A stretch of 8,278 nucleotides of DNA, taken from the NCBI GenBank assembly GCA_021414165.1, contig JAIOPA010000003.1, forward strand, positions 1 through 8,278. The letters are read 5' to 3'. The position numbers and the translations under genes are program-made. Within the stretch, counting starts at the first letter, position 1. Each line of letters opens with the position of its first letter. Below the pieces are notes generated by a model. That model worked only from the letters and a program-made list of their open reading frames with translations, ran no database searches and was not told the DNA's origin. This document shows positions 6,381-8,278 of this stretch, piece after piece. Source of the stretch: Candidatus Eiseniibacteriota bacterium (lineage in GTDB: Bacteria; Eisenbacteria; RBG-16-71-46).

Positions 6381-6419
6381 CGGCCCTGTTCCTCCCCCCC
6401 AAGCCTTGAGAGGCCCCGC

Positions 6420-7109
6420 ATGCGTGCCGTGCTCGCCCCGATCGTCCTTGCCGCCCTCGTGACCACCGCCTGTGCCGCCCCCGCCCGCTCGAACCGGAGC
6501 GCCGAGGAGGGGGCTGCCCCGGCGGGAGCCCCCGTGACGACCGCGCCCGCCAAGCCCAAGCCGGCGGCGGCCGTGGCCCGGGGCCCGCGCGTGGTCCTGG
6601 AGACCGTCCTGGGGCCCATCACGATCCGGCTGCGCCCGGACGATGCCCCCAAGACCTGCGAGAACTTCCTCAAGCTGGTCTCGCAGGGCTTCTACGCCGG
6701 GCTCACGGTCCACCGGGTCGTGCCCGGGTTCGTGATCCAGGGCGGCGACCCGAACAGCAAGAACGACAACCCGTTCGATGATGGCCAGGGCGGCCCCGGC
6801 TTCACGGTGCCCGCCGAGGTGAAGCTCAAGCACATCAAGGGCGCCGTGGCCATGGCGCGCATGCCCGATGTGGTGAACCGCACGCGGGCCTCGAACGGCA
6901 GCCAGTTCTACATCGCACTGCGCGAGCTGCAGCAGCTGGATGGCGGCTACACCGTGTTCGGCGAGGTGGTCTCGGGCTGGGAGACGATCGATAAGATCGT
7001 CGCGCTGGCCGACCGCAAGGACATCGCGCGTACCAACGAGAACGCGAACCCCGCCAAGCTGGCGCTCATCAAGCGCGCCTACGTCGACAGCACGAGCCTC
7101 GCGAAGTAG
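6420..7109 (+). CDS. Exported cyclophilin-type peptidyl-prolyl cis-trans isomerase
   Basis: This cyclophilin of 229 aa catalyses prolyl bond isomerisation outside the cytoplasm. Residues 1-20 form a signal sequence with a possible lipoprotein cysteine: TTAC puts Cys18 after Ala, but Thr at -3 is not the usual Leu, so lipidation is uncertain. An Ala/Pro-rich tether follows (about 21-55). The cyclophilin domain (about 56-225) shows HRVVPGFVIQGGDP (98-111) with Arg99, Phe104 and Gln107 (human CypA Arg55, Phe60, Gln63), GAVAMAR (141-147), SNGSQFYIAL (158-167) and LDGGYTVFGEV (173-183). CypA Phe113, Trp121 and His126 correspond to Tyr164, Gln172 and Tyr177, so cyclosporin binding should be poor. 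The ATG at 6420 follows GAGAGG (6408-6413) by 6 nt. It has its own candidate promoter and ends 3 bp from the converging peptidase gene. Confidence 0.95.
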   Translation: MRAVLAPIVLAALVTTACAAPARSNRSAEEGAAPAGAPVTTAPAKPKPAAAVARGPRVVLETVLGPITIRLRPDDAPKTCENFLKLVSQGFYAGLTVHRVVPGFVIQGGDPNSKNDNPFDDGQGGPGFTVPAEVKLKHIKGAVAMARMPDVVNRTRASNGSQFYIALRELQQLDGGYTVFGEVVSGWETIDKIVALADRKDIARTNENANPAKLALIKRAYVDSTSLAK

Positions 7110-7112
7110 CCC

Positions 7113-8278
7113 CTACTCGTCCTTCCAGCGCGCGACACCGAGCCGCGTGAGCGCCTCGAACCAACGTTCGAGTGCGCCCTCGGCGATGTCGTGGCCCTCG
7201 CGTTCGAGCATGCCCTCGATGTCGCCGATGCCGCGCATGCCATCGCACGCGAACCACGCCACGTCGCACGCCGTGCCGCCGCCCGGCAGCGCGTCCTCGA
7301 GCCTGGGCCAACCGATGCGCTCGGCCTGGGGCAGTGCATCCCAGCCCTCGCACAGACTGCGCATGGGCGACAAGAGTCCGGGCAGCAGGCGCTCGGGGAC
7401 ACGCCCTCCGAAGCGCAAGGCGGGCCGCGACTGACGCGCCAGACCCGGCAGCACCTCGCTCTCCCAGAAGCCCTCGAGTTCCTCGACCGCGAGCGGCAAC
7501 TGCGCGCGCAACTCGGCCACGATCGCGTCCTCGGCCTGCGTTCCGAGCGCCAAGCGGCCCAGACTCGCGAGTGCGCGTAGCCCCCGCTCACGTTCGCCCT
7601 CGGCGCGTGACCACGGTGAGGCGCCATCGAGCGCGGCCAGCATGCGGCGGCGCGCAGCGCGTGACACGAGCCCGAGCAACCAACGGCACTCCGCTGCGCC
7701 CGCGCCTGCGATGAACGCGGCGTACGTGGCAGCGGAGCGCACCGCGAGCGCGAGCGAGGCCGGGTCACAGCGGTCGGGCGTGTCGAGGTCGGTATGGTAG
7801 TAGCGATCGGGCCATTGAATGAGCATGGGGCACGGCACACCGATACCCGGGTCCATCCAGAGCGCGTGATCGCTGCCACCCGAGTACGGCACCTCGGCCA
7901 TGCGCGCGAGCGAGTAGTGCCCCTCACCCGAGAAGTCCTTGACCCAGTCCTGCGCAGCACTGCGCACACGCGCCAGAAGATCATCGGCGAACGAACCCAG
8001 GAAGTGCGGCGCGCGCTCCAGCAGGAACGTGCTGCCGCAGTCATCCTGCTTCTCGCCCACCATGTCCAGATTGATCGCCGCGACCGTGGCGCGCACCGAC
8101 TCCGGCCGCGCCTCGTGCCACGCATAGGTGCCCGTGAACTCGGGCATCCACAGGAACCGCACCGTGCGCCGCGGCCCGGCCAGACGGCCATCGGCCGCGA
8201 GTGTGGCGAGTACGCGCGCGCATTCCAGCACGGCCGCCGCACCCGACGCATTGTCGTTCGCGCCCGGGCGCGGATGAC
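7113..8278 (-). CDS. M28-family zinc metallopeptidase (aminopeptidase-like), N-terminus cut at right edge
   Basis: This is a di-zinc exopeptidase-fold protein, probably an aminopeptidase; its substrate and location are unknown because the N-terminus lies beyond the window. Reading starts at 8276 with HPRPGANDNASG, the segment holding a bridging Asp ligand (Asp8 of the visible part). LWMPEFTG follows, with Glu46 (codon 8139-8141) at the place of the usual Glu-Glu pair, then INLDMVG (Asp71, 8064-8066), GGSDH and RYYHTDLDT (His161, 7794-7796). These match the order of metal ligands in M28, in the variant with a Pro-Glu motif seen in DUF4910-like aminopeptidases (from memory). About 200 residues follow the catalytic region; the last 50 (7113-7265), with WFACDGMRGIGDI and LERWFEALTRLGV, look like a small winged-helix-type domain. 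The 387 visible codons are open to the edge, so the internal GTG at 8231 is not the start. Stop codons of this gene and the cyclophilin are 3 bp apart, tail to tail. Confidence 0.9.
   Translation of the reverse strand, partial: HPRPGANDNASGAAAVLECARVLATLAADGRLAGPRRTVRFLWMPEFTGTYAWHEARPESVRATVAAINLDMVGEKQDDCGSTFLLERAPHFLGSFADDLLARVRSAAQDWVKDFSGEGHYSLARMAEVPYSGGSDHALWMDPGIGVPCPMLIQWPDRYYHTDLDTPDRCDPASLALAVRSAATYAAFIAGAGAAECRWLLGLVSRAARRRMLAALDGASPWSRAEGERERGLRALASLGRLALGTQAEDAIVAELRAQLPLAVEELEGFWESEVLPGLARQSRPALRFGGRVPERLLPGLLSPMRSLCEGWDALPQAERIGWPRLEDALPGGGTACDVAWFACDGMRGIGDIEGMLEREGHDIAEGALERWFEALTRLGVARWKDE

Noticed and set aside
6362..6409. 15-codon open frame starting MKLSLRSALFL just before the cyclophilin, as a leader peptide or alternative signal start
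   Set aside because: It lies in another frame, has no Shine-Dalgarno sequence, and begins upstream of the transcription start predicted from the candidate promoter, so it would not be in that mRNA.
5865..6833. Minus-strand open frame (322 codons) across pgeF and the cyclophilin start
   Set aside because: Gly/Arg-rich, spans two well-supported plus-strand genes and their intergenic region, and has no motif.
1..8278. CRISPR array, tRNA or rRNA genes, insertion sequences, phage or defence genes
   Set aside because: No direct-repeat array, cloverleaf, transposase or integrase motif, terminal inverted repeat or restriction/toxin-type protein was seen on either strand.

Overview
This is a very GC-rich (by eye about 70% G+C), gene-dense chromosomal window from a Gram-negative-type bacterium. 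It holds six protein genes, two of them cut by the window edges. There is no sign of a mobile element, phage, CRISPR array or RNA gene. The mix of an exported multi-domain parvulin isomerase with many 'DSLxAR'-type segments, a PgeF-family protein, an exported cyclophilin, and an M28 peptidase with an ANDNASG motif recalls phyla such as Gemmatimonadota or Candidatus Eisenbacteria. That placement is an impression from sequence style, not a demonstrated assignment.

Layout. On the minus strand, reading right to left from 5460, are a 983-aa exported parvulin-type peptidyl-prolyl isomerase (TTG start), a strong intrinsic terminator, a probable promoter overlapped by a 14-bp perfect palindrome, a 444-aa regulatory-looking protein (pseudo-receiver-like, GAF-like and degenerate GGDEF-like regions), and mutL (GTG start, cut at the left edge). 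On the plus strand, divergent from the isomerase, are pgeF (peptidoglycan editing factor, laccase-domain/YfiH family) and then an exported cyclophilin. A minus-strand M28 metallopeptidase converges on the cyclophilin with only 3 bp between the stop codons and runs off the right edge.

How the genes fit together. The centre has an envelope theme: two exported prolyl isomerases from unrelated folds lie on either side of a peptidoglycan quality-control enzyme. The left part is a separate transcription unit in which a signalling-like protein precedes mutL. The 62-nt junction between those two genes can fold so that the mutL Shine-Dalgarno sequence is paired with an upstream complement, which suggests translational coupling. 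The GAF-like protein seems to have lost the hallmark residues of both its receiver-like and GGDEF-like parts.

The most promising leads are the mutL leader structure, the degenerate signalling protein next to it, and the repeated parvulin-like modules of the large isomerase. I found no clearly new multi-gene system such as a defence or biosynthetic cluster.
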